Source: Smittium culicis
Lineage: Eukaryota > Kickxellomycota > Harpellomycetes > Harpellales > Legeriomycetaceae
NCBI GenBank assembly: GCA_001970855.1
Contig: LSSN01001293.1
Span: 1-41,115 of the forward strand
Length of the DNA: 41,115 bases
Direction of reading: 5' to 3'
Shown: positions 1-9,309 of the stretch, in pieces
Numbering within the stretch: the stretch's first letter is position 1
How the letters are laid out: each line of letters starts with the position of its first letter
The notes under the pieces: model-generated
Told to the model about the DNA's origin: nothing
The model's database searches: none
The model's input: only the letters and a program-made list of their open reading frames with translations
Translations under genes and position numbers: made by a program

Positions 1-155
1 CTATTACTATTACTATTACTATTACTATTACTATTACTATTACTATTACTATTACTATTACTATTACTATTACTATTACTATTACTATTACTATTACTAT
101 TACTATTACTATTACTATTACTATTACTATTACTATTACTATTACTATTACTATT
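1..155. repeat. Hexanucleotide tandem array (CTATTA)n, about 25.8 copies
   Basis: The first 155 bases are an uninterrupted, perfect array of the hexamer CTATTA (25 full copies plus CTATT), which then runs into a T-tract. The array touches the window edge, so its full length is unknown. It may be an ordinary microsatellite where assembly stopped. The strand bearing the C is the one expected to read inward from a left chromosome end, so a degenerate telomere-like array cannot be excluded, although the G-strand TAATAG has no G run. Confidence 0.95.
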
Positions 156-2505
156 TTTTTTGAATTTTAATCACAATTTTTATTTTGTTTTTGTTTAGAA
201 TTTTACTTACTTTAATTCAATTATTACCTTAAAAAATATCTAGTACAACCAATTGTATCGGTGAAGGCTTTTCATTCATCTAAATGTAGTTTATTTAATT
301 TTAAATTTATATTTGAAATAAATAATACTATATTTAAGCAATATTTAAGGTAATTTAGTAAAGTATAGCAAGTATTAAGGGTGAAAAAAAAAGAAAAATA
401 ATTGTCAGTGAAGGGTTAGTGATATAAGCCATAACTTAGCACTAAGTTATCTCCAGGATTTATAGAGAACAATTCGGTTCTTATGCTAGCCAGGAGTCTT
501 ATTTTTTGTTGTGACTGAAGTCAATTGTAATTTTCTGTCACGGGTCTTCTTTTAAATAAAGTTTTATTACTTTTGTTATTGAATAAAAATGAATAAAAAT
601 AAGTAAAAATTACAAAAATTTTTTATACGCAATGAGGAATTAATGAAAAGGGAGGTACTATTTTAAAACTAGCTTGAACCATTTTTGAATTTTATTCTCA
701 GTTTCTAATAGTTATATCATTTTTATTTTTTTTAATCATTGAATTTTATTAGTGCAATAACATTAATAGAAAACACGATGTAAATTAAACTATAAAATAG
801 TAAAGTTGGTGCAAAGCATAAAAAAACTATATTCTATTTATAATAAATTCATTTACTGGCTGTGATCTTATAGAGAAATGATATCAAATAATTATAACAT
901 TTAAATATATCCTAGGTCAATATGATATAGGATAAAAAAATAAATAATAGACAACTTTTAAAATTTTAACCCAAATATACCTTCAAATAAGTTCTGATTT
1001 TTTTAATATTTTTCCCACATATAATTAGTAGTCTCAAAGTGATTAAACTATTCATTATTGAAGAATAGTAAATTTTAATGATATAATATAAAATGATTTC
1101 ACATAAATTTCAAATAGCAAAATATAGCATTATCTTTTGAATACTTTATATCATTTATATTTTATATTATTTTCTCCACCCATTCTAAAGATTATTACGG
1201 CCAAAAAGATGAGATAATTGATGTTATTTAAACAGATAAAAAAATCTTTGACAGTTGATATTAATGAAAAAAATTTTTTAATTTAAATAAACTGCTACTA
1301 TTTTTGATAAGTCTAATTGCTGTTGATATAATTAAATTAAAATCTAATAAATGTATTGTAAAAAATAACTATAAATTATTTTAAAGTTTATTTTAAAAAA
1401 ATAATAATATATTTAGAGTAACTGGATTCAAAATTTATTTTTACCAGTTATTAACAGTTTGCACATTTATTTACCCTGTATTTTAAACAGTACTTTAAAA
1501 GAGATTTTATAGGTTGGCGAAAATTTGATTAGATGTAGCATACTTGTTTTATACAGAAAAACAGATGATCATATTAATTTAAGAACGAATTATTTTCTAT
1601 TCGTTGATTATTCTTTTAATATAATAATAATATTATTAGGACGAAATAGCGCCAAATTGAGAAGAATCTCTGTGAAAAAAAAATTTGCCGATGTTTATTA
1701 TGTTTTTTGATATTGCATAAGCTAGCTTTATTAAGTAGTGAATAAAAATTGATTTTATTTTTAATAGTCAGTATCTAATAGTTTTCATCGATTGATTATA
1801 TTTTTGATCTAGGCTTGAATAATTTCCAAAATAAATTTACAATCTTAAACAATAAAAAAAATTTTTTTTCACAAGAAAACCTTGAAGAGATGACTATACT
1901 TGCGTGAATATGCAAAAAAATACTTTGATGTTTCCTTATCGATTATGCGCCGCTGAATACCATTTCAGAAATAAAAATTATTTGTTTTAAATGTTTATTC
2001 AATTAATAAAAACGCGCTCTTAGTTGTATTTATCAATTATCGATCGGATTTGTGATATCACCAGTTATGTACTAAAGATAAGGATGCGTAATTTCATATT
2101 TTATAAGCCAGTTGTGTCATAAATATGAATTATTTTATTATAGTATATCTGTCAAAAATAAACTAGAAATCTAAGTAAAGTTATTGGAACATGTACGTAT
2201 AAAAATATCACCAATACTCATTCAATATGCACAATAATAAATCATGAAAAAATGTTGAGTACCTAAATCAAACTAAGAAAAAAAACCATAAACATGGAAC
2301 TGTCAATAAAAAAGATTATTTCGAATTCAGTTCATAGGAAAATAGTATAAATTAGAACAAATATAATTATATATACTTTTATATAAACTCAAAAGTAAAA
2401 TAGCTTTGTAAACTATTAGACCTAAAGAATATTTCTTAATAGATCAGGTATTAATATTAGCGCAATAGTATATCAGTAAAATATAATAAAACATTGTTTA
2501 AAAAA
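156..2505. other. Gene-free AT-rich region next to the hexamer array
   Basis: I see no convincing coding exon on either strand here. The longest open stretch (1525-1710, 61 codons, non-ATG start) is low-complexity AT sequence and is not supported. The region contains a compact set of hairpins at 431-541, listed separately, and small imperfect palindromes such as the TATCCTA...TAGGATA pair near 910-935. The last few hundred bases must hold the promoter of the transporter gene that follows. Confidence 0.6.
431..541. other. Cluster of consecutive hairpins, possible structured RNA
   Basis: Three short inverted repeats follow one another in a patch less AT-rich than its surroundings. These are 431-450 (9-bp perfect stem ATAACTTAG/CTAAGTTAT, 2-nt gap), 466-481 (AGAAC/GTTCT around a 6-nt loop) and 512-523 (TGACT/AGTCA). 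An outer GTGAC/GTCAC pair spans 511-541, and a T6 run at 502-507 could act as a Pol III-type stop. No match to U1, U2, U4, U5, U6, tRNA or 5S consensus was recognised. In AT-rich DNA chance hairpins are common, so this is only a candidate. Confidence 0.25.
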
Positions 2506-4047
2506 ATGTCATTGGGGTTAAAGAAATTTGTTTCCATATTGTCAAGAAGGGATGATATTGCTAAAATTCAATCAGAAGCCAAAAATTCTGAAATGAAAAG
2601 AACCTTGACAAGAATTGACTTAATATCAATTGGAATAGGATGTACAATAGGTACCGGGATTTTTGTCTTAACAGGGCTGGTAGCTAGGGACTATACAGGG
2701 CCTTCAATAGCCATTTCGTTCATAATCGCTGGTGTAGCTTCATCTTTAACTGCGTTTTCTTACGCTGAATTATCATCAATGATTCCAGCCTCGGGATCAG
2801 CATATACTTATGCAGCAGCAACGATGGGAGAGTTTTTGGGATGGATAGTAGGTATGAACTTGGTGCTAGAGTATCTTGTAGGAGCTTCAACTATTGCAGT
2901 GGGCTGGTCAGAATATCTATTAAGCCTTATACATGCAATTTCGAATGTTACAATAGGTCCAAAGTTTACTAGATCACCTATACAGTATGTCGTAGCAGAG
3001 CAAAAGATATCAATAGACGGAGGGTCATATATAAACATACCAGCGATTTTTATTGTTATTGCAATCAGTGCGGTTCACGTAGTTGGTATGCGCGAATCTT
3101 CTATTTTGAACAATGTAATAGTTTTCATCAAGGTGCTTGCTATTTTAATATTTATTTTTTGCGGAATAAAGTACGTTGATCCAGGAAATTATAAACCGTT
3201 CGTCCCTGAAGCTAAGGGAGGATCATTTGGGCCGATAGGTATAATTAGGGGTGCACAAAAATTGTTTATGGCCTTCATCGGGTTTGATGCGGTAGCTTCA
3301 GCGTCACAAGAGGCCATAAATCCAAAAAAAGACCTTCCAATTGGGATAATAGTTTCTTTATTTGTATGTACTTTGCTTTACATAGCGGTTTCTATAGTTA
3401 TGACAGGCGTATCAAACTATAAAGATATCGAATCAGGTTCAATAGCAAACATATTTTCAAAATTTTCAGGCTCTAAATGGATCGAAATCGTAATAGATGT
3501 TGGTGCTGTGGCTGGCTTGTCATCTGCGATACTTGTTTCACTAATGGCTCAGCCCAGGTTGTTTATGGTGATGTCAAATGATGGACTTCTTCCGAAAATA
3601 TTCGGCAGACTACATCCAAAATTCAAAACACCATACTGGTCTACTATTATCACTGGAATCATTTGTTCAGTTCTTTCAGGGTTTTTACCAGTTGATATCT
3701 TGGCTGATATGACATCCTGTGGAGCTTTGGTTGTGTTTACATTTGTAAACATAGGAGTTATAATTCTTAAAATAACACATCCAGATATGGAAAGAACATT
3801 TTCTGTACCATTAGGAAAGTATCTTTGCCCAGCAGTTGGCGCTCTTATTACCGTGTGCCTATTAGTGCTATCAGAGGCAATTACAAAAATAAGAATGCTA
3901 ATATATTTTGCTATTATCACAATTATGTATTTTATCTATCCAATGAGAAACTCGAATTTAGGAAAGCACAAAGATTGTGAAACTGGAAGTTATGAAATAA
4001 AAAATGATTCCGATTCACACATTTTTTTCTTACAGACTAAAGTATAA
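2506..4047 (+). CDS. Cationic amino-acid transporter-like APC permease
   Basis: A single-exon frame gives a 513-residue integral membrane protein from the ATG at 2506; the frame is open slightly further upstream but without an ATG. It fits the CAT branch of the APC superfamily (SLC7A/YfnA-like), which moves arginine, lysine or other amino acids across the plasma or vacuolar membrane. The family signature is near residues 40-57: DLISIGIGC followed by TIGTGIF, the unwound substrate-binding segment of helix 1. About 12 hydrophobic segments follow, with the family-like stretches FDAVASASQEA and QPRLFMVMSNDGLLP in the middle and the helix DMTSCGALVVFTFVNIGV late. Length is closer to bacterial and plant CATs (450-600) than to yeast YAT permeases. 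The N-terminal 35 residues are basic and cytosolic. Substrate and membrane cannot be told from sequence. It has no introns, like HAS1 and the TRAPP gene in this window. Confidence 0.85.
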   Translation: MSLGLKKFVSILSRRDDIAKIQSEAKNSEMKRTLTRIDLISIGIGCTIGTGIFVLTGLVARDYTGPSIAISFIIAGVASSLTAFSYAELSSMIPASGSAYTYAAATMGEFLGWIVGMNLVLEYLVGASTIAVGWSEYLLSLIHAISNVTIGPKFTRSPIQYVVAEQKISIDGGSYINIPAIFIVIAISAVHVVGMRESSILNNVIVFIKVLAILIFIFCGIKYVDPGNYKPFVPEAKGGSFGPIGIIRGAQKLFMAFIGFDAVASASQEAINPKKDLPIGIIVSLFVCTLLYIAVSIVMTGVSNYKDIESGSIANIFSKFSGSKWIEIVIDVGAVAGLSSAILVSLMAQPRLFMVMSNDGLLPKIFGRLHPKFKTPYWSTIITGIICSVLSGFLPVDILADMTSCGALVVFTFVNIGVIILKITHPDMERTFSVPLGKYLCPAVGALITVCLLVLSEAITKIRMLIYFAIITIMYFIYPMRNSNLGKHKDCETGSYEIKNDSDSHIFFLQTKV

Positions 4048-5238
4048 TTGTAGGACGTTAAACAAAATTCAAACTTAAGTATAAATGGATTAATTTTTAT
4101 AATACTTACGAAAAGGTGAACCAAATTACAATAAAAATCAAAAAATTTTATTCTTTGACCGTAGTATATAATTATTTTACCTATTTAAGTATATATAATT
4201 TATATTATCATTGAGAATTTTATGCTGTTATTAAATAAAAAATCTAATAACTTTAATTGAAAACTATCATTTAAAAGATGAAATACTTAAAATCAAAAAT
4301 TGTGATAAATAAACCAAATTAGTAAATTTTGAACATAAAATTTATGGATTTATATATTTTTTACGAAATTAAAAAGCCACTGTAGTTTTTTAAGAAATAT
4401 TATATAGATTATTTCTCTATAGAATACATATATAATATCATGATAGCGTACAAATAAGATCTCGCTTTAAAAATTAAAAAAACGTGCGTATCAATTCCTA
4501 TGATAACATTGGCACTTTTTTGTTACAGTAAGTGTATAATGTAAAGTTAATGGGAAAAAATCGTAAGAGTAAACATATTTTTAGGTCGTTATATATCAGT
4601 TATTATACTTTTTGGATTCATATCAGATATATTATAAGGGTTAGAGAATATAAAAATAAATAAATTATGTGAGGCATCTTTTCAAAGAAACGAAAAACAT
4701 TCTTAAAATGAAAGCGTGAATTTTTTTTTTTTCGAAGCTATAACTAAAGATTAAAATAAAAAAAAACCTGCTAAAAAAAAGAGAATTAATTTATAGTCGA
4801 CAATTGTATTTATTAAAATCAAAAGACTTTTTTCGCAAGAGTATTTATAAGGTGATATCTTACAAAGCTTCGAAAAAAAAAGTAGTTAGATATCATCTAT
4901 TTTCATCTAAACAGGCTTTTTTAATTTTGATTCAATTTTTGCAATTAATTTTTTCGACTTTATGAATCAGCTTTATTTTTTTTTTTGTGGTGTTGCTTAG
5001 CTAGTTGATAGGGAGCCAATGATACTTGATGTTTGGACTCGGTTATTGGCTAATAACAATTATTGGTTGGAAATTTTCAAAAAAGAAAAAAAGAAAAAAG
5101 AGTAGACGTGGTTTGGTTTATTTTTTATTTATTAGCGATTTAGTAGAAGAAAATAGGCAAGTTTTTTTTAGCAACAATTAAAATCTATTTTATGGAATAA
5201 AAAAAGGCAGACTTTCTTACTCTAGTATAGATTAAAAA
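4048..5238. other. Intergenic region between transporter and SPT4
   Basis: This AT-rich stretch of about 1.2 kb has frequent stops in all frames and no exon I can support. It contains the 3' end of the transporter transcript and the SPT4 promoter. A/T homopolymer runs are dense at 4720-5110. Confidence 0.5.
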
Positions 5239-5840
5239 ATGTCATTCATCGTCCCTACAGATAAACGTCAGCTCAGAGCATGTCTAATTTGCTCATTAGT
5301 CAAGGTAATCCAAAATATTTTAAATCATTGCCTGCAATATCGCAATTTCTTTTATTGAAAAATCGACGACATTCTTTCCCTCAATTTAGAATACACAACA
5401 ATTTAGAAGAAACGGATGTGAGAACTGTGAGGAAATACTGAATATGCGAGGAAGTATAGATCGAGTAATGGATTGTACAAGTTCAAATTTCGATGGGTTA
5501 GCAGCAGTTTAATATAGCAAAGAATTGAAGAATGTAACATTCAGATTGCCAATTAATTAAAAAATATATTGGAATTTTATCTATTTTAGAATTATAGCAT
5601 TGGTGGATCCTAGCAAAAGTTGGGTAGCTAGATGGAATCACTTAAGTAAGCTTTTTTAAAAACAATATAAGATTAAAATTAAATCTAATAATAATACAAT
5701 AAAATATCAATTTATTAGGCTCGTATCACCCTGGAATCTATGCAAGTCATGTTACAGGAAGAATTCCTGAATACGTAGAAGACGAGCTGAGCCAGAGAGG
5801 CATTACTTACTACCCAAGAGATGGAACTGAAGTTGAATGA
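5239..5840 (+). CDS. SPT4: Transcription elongation factor SPT4
   Basis: Four exons, 5239-5304, 5390-5496, 5590-5645 and 5719-5840, join to a 116-residue protein ending in TGA. SPT4 pairs with the NGN domain of SPT5 (DSIF) to support RNA polymerase II processivity in the nucleus. The product shows RQLRACLICSLVK at the N-terminus with a zinc knuckle of C15-x2-C18 and C32-x2-C35 (NGCENCE). It continues with VMDCTSSNFDGIIALVDP, SWVARWNHL and YHPGIYASHVTGRIPE, all in the family order and at the family length (100-120). Every junction has GT and AG, the introns are 73-93 nt, and phases agree (0, 2, 1). No exon exceeds 122 nt, so the gene is invisible to a simple ORF search. The gene is isolated, with large intergenic spaces on both sides. 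Confidence 0.95.
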
Positions 5841-7333
5841 TTAATAGTATTGTGGTTTTCTTATGTTTACTTGCAATCTTTCAAAAGTCGTCCTAATTAT
5901 TTATATTTACCACTTTATGCTCCCCTAAATTTTATTATATGTATACTTAGCTTGATTGTGTATTTGTTTTTATTTCGACCAAATCTTTAATTGTATTTAT
6001 TTAGTGACAAGTTTTCCTATAGCTCTATAAAAAGAGGTTAACACTATCTTTTATCGCAACTAAAATTTTCAACCAAATATTTATCTTTAATTTGTATTTA
6101 CCATAGCTTGATAACCACTAGTGAAAAATGCTAATTTTTTTTACTAATTGTAAGATCTTGCACTTGCATATTTTATTCAGAGTATATCGCTCAGACCTAA
6201 AAGAGCTATTTAGCGCAACGTTGTTATAAATTAATATCTTGAAAATATATAAAGCATTGGATGCTGCGTTGTTATAATTGCTACTGGCTTATGGTTATAC
6301 AAAGAGGTTATCGTAGAGTAAAATTTTCGTCAAGAAAAAAAAACTAAACTTTTCTAAAAACATAACTTGTACTTAATTGCGAAAATAATTGTATGAACAT
6401 TTATTATTTGGGAATTAAATTTTTTACAATTATAGTTATGAAATATAATTCTATGATACACTAGAAGTAAATATAAATACAATTTACATGCATTAAAAGA
6501 AGTCTATATAGTAAACAATAGATGTACGAGAAAGAAAAAACGATTAATAGAGTTTATTTCAGAATGAAGTGTATTAGAGTATGGTATATATCTGGTTATT
6601 TCAATTGATGTTTTCTGTTTTTGCGAAATATCATCAATTTCCGAATGAAGTAAACTTATTCAAGTAGTTTTTTTATGTCTTTTGTTGTTCAGTTTATAAT
6701 AGCGATCTACTCTAGATAAATATTGGTATATATTCAAGTATTTCTTCATAAAAGCAAACTTTTCTTCATTTATTATCATAGGTATTACTAAGAGATGGAT
6801 TCCTTTTTTTTTTTTTCTTATCAATTTCTTTTAAAAAATCATTTTTATTTCTACTTGTTTTTTAGACTTTATCAAATTTTATTGTCAAGACATATTCAAT
6901 CCCTTTTCTGCACCTCATAAAAATTTTCTTCATCTATGGATATAAATATTTTAAAAGAAGTTATTTAAATAAATGAAACAAATAAATATTTTGTTGATAA
7001 ATTTCGTTACTAAAAGATCAGCTAGCTTTGAAATAGCGTTGCTAAATTATTTTAATTTTTTTTATAAGAAACAACTACCAAAGTTGTCTTTAATGAATAT
7101 GAATTACTTTGAAGTTGTTTTTATATAGCTTTCGTTTCATCCATTATATTAAAATTTTAATAAAAAAATTGCTTTAGCATTTGGCTATGGTATCATCATG
7201 TTGATAGATTTAGCCGAGTAGCAGACATCTAAATACTCGGACATGAATGATATCAAATATTGAACCGCAGAAAAAAGGTTTATAGTGCAAGGATATATTC
7301 TATACACATAAGCTTTCTAAACACAACTAGGAG

Positions 7334-7352
7334 TATTGTACTTAGTACAATA
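7334..7352. repeat. Perfect 19-bp palindrome TATTGTACT-t-AGTACAATA
   Basis: Two 9-bp arms are exact reverse complements around a single T. This is the size of a dimeric protein-binding site or a short hairpin, but it lies more than 1.4 kb from either flanking gene. It may also be chance in AT-rich DNA. Confidence 0.5.
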
Positions 7353-8593
7353 TGAGATTTCCGTATGCTAAAGTTTTACATTGATTGCTTTTATAATGTA
7401 TATCAGTGTTATCTTATCAATAATTAATAAATAATAGTAGCAATAATAAAAGAAGTATCTGTTTTGGGTACTTTTTTTGTATGCTAAATATAAGATGATT
7501 TACTTTGAAATGAGTACTAGTGCCTTGGTACATGTATATCAATAAGCTAGTTAGTATTAAAATAAGCTACAAAAAAAATATAGATATATGTTTCTGAATG
7601 AGCGTTTTTGTAACTATACTGTTTCAAAGAGACTTTAAAAAGAGATTAAATGAGGAAGGGAATAAAAAAGCTCGTGCATATATGGAAGTAAACGGGGGTT
7701 GAAAATATTAAATATCAAATGGGGAGAGGGGGGGTATTTGAGATACATAAATTAAGAAAAGTAACGATTTTTTTGGGTATTAAACAATGGTTAGCATTTT
7801 TAATTATTTAGCGCCTCTAAAAAAGGCGATTTTAGTATTATTAGATCAGTGTTGGAACTGCTAGAGGAGGAAGAGGAGCTAAGTTTATACTTTTAATCAT
7901 GCAAGGAGCGAAGTATGGAATCGGGCAGCGGATACGAGCTTTTATTAATTTTAGGTAATTTGACTATCGAACCAAAGTATCTTTATTGACTGTGTTTTAG
8001 CAATGGATTATAGCTCGGGCTTTATAAATCGGATTTATTTTGTGAGTCATTATATGTAACCAAAGACGAATTATTTTGCACGAACACGAATATCAGCCCT
8101 TTTTCACAAAGCTCATCAAATGAAAAAAAAATAAAAATAAAGTGTTTTGTGGATTGGGAGATGCCCTGAGAAAATAGGATTGGTTTCTGTAACTATAAAA
8201 AAAAAAGCACTAAAAATTGCCAAATAGAGTTTATCGATTCTTTAACTACTTGACTATCTAAAAAGATTATTTCTGAATCAACCACATATAAACGTGGATC
8301 AATTTATAGGGAAGGATATTTTTTCGGATAAATTAAGTCTTAATCCGATTAGAATAAATCAGCATCCCCAATGAGATTGTGGACTGATATTGGTTTCGGA
8401 GCACAGGTAATCTTAATTAAATCGTATTATAGTTTTTTTTTAATTTTATTTTTAGGAAGATTTATTAAATCATATTATAGTGATTGCTAACTTAAACTAA
8501 AATATCTATGCGAAGCACCGATAAATAAAGCAGCCTAAGAAATAATGATTTATGGTTAGTTCAATCGCTCCACTAAAGGATATGCACATTTTG

Positions 8594-8730
8594 AGAGTGG
8601 ACGGTTAAACAGGCGAGGATTTGGGGTAAATGAGCGGAAAAGTGGTATAAAGAGGGGGGAAAGTGGCGAAAATAGGGGGAAAGAGGTGAAAAGAGGGCTA
8701 AAATGGTGAAAAGAGTGTAGATGAGAACTG
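8594..8730 (+). repeat. Purine-rich, G-tract imperfect repeat block
   Basis: The plus strand is almost all purine for about 130 bases, with G runs of 3-6 separated by GAAA-type spacers and a loosely repeated unit resembling AGTGGYGAAAAGAGG. The strong strand asymmetry stands out against the surrounding AT-rich DNA. The run of G tracts could favour G-quadruplex or triplex structure. The sequence at 8634-8651 (GCGGAAAAGTGGTATAAA) recurs with one inserted A at 13478-13496 in a PUS1 intron. Confidence 0.55.
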
Positions 8731-9309
8731 AGTATATAAATCGATAGTGTTTATATGACTTAAGTTTCTGGAATTAGGCCGATTTTATATTAATTAACAT
8801 TTTTATTGGCAAATGAAGAAGAATGCGCAGTGATTGGCTGATGACGTTAAAACTCATTGACAAAATACCGAGCTTTTTTTTTTTTTTTATGCAATTACGA
8901 AGAGATAAATATTGAATAAATATAAATTATGAAATAAAGTAGTGATAAAAAGAGTCGATTTTCTCAAGTCTGGAATTTGAATTTGCAGTTTTTTTTTATT
9001 TATCGAGAAATGTTATATAAAAGATTACTAAAATACTCAAAACCAGATTTAGCCGCTTTTTTTTTTTATAGATTTCATCAATTTCTCTTATCTATATATT
9101 TTTTTAAACTTTAAATTAGTTTGATGTTTTTCTAGTTTTGCTATTATAAAGGTATCTTATCTATTTCCCATTTCTATACCTTTTTCCCGAGTTTTAACCC
9201 TTCTTTATAGTTTAAACTTTATTTATCGCCTCAAAGCGCCTCCTTATCAATCGCTCCCCGTCCTTTTTTTTTTAAAAAAAAAAGCTTTTGTACGTAATCC
9301 AAGGTTAAT

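Larger units (their letters stand above)
5841..9309. other. 3.5-kb gene-poor region with palindrome and G-rich block
   Basis: No coding exon on either strand could be supported. It holds a perfect palindrome at 7334-7352, a G-rich patch near 7690-7735 and a purine-rich G-tract block at 8594-8730. The last 250 bases are pyrimidine-rich and probably form the ETF-QO promoter and leader. A possible spliced micro-ORF at 8371-8508 was considered and left out. Confidence 0.5.

Noticed and set aside
1525..1710. 61-codon plus-strand frame
   Set aside because: It lacks an ATG start, is AT-driven in composition (I, N, F, L, K rich) and has no motif.
8371..8508. Micro-gene of two exons (MRLWTDIGFGAQ then a 14-residue tail) joined by GTAATC...TTTTAG
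   Set aside because: The splice signals look acceptable, but the 26-residue product matches no small protein family that I know. Such joins are easy to find by chance in AT-rich DNA.
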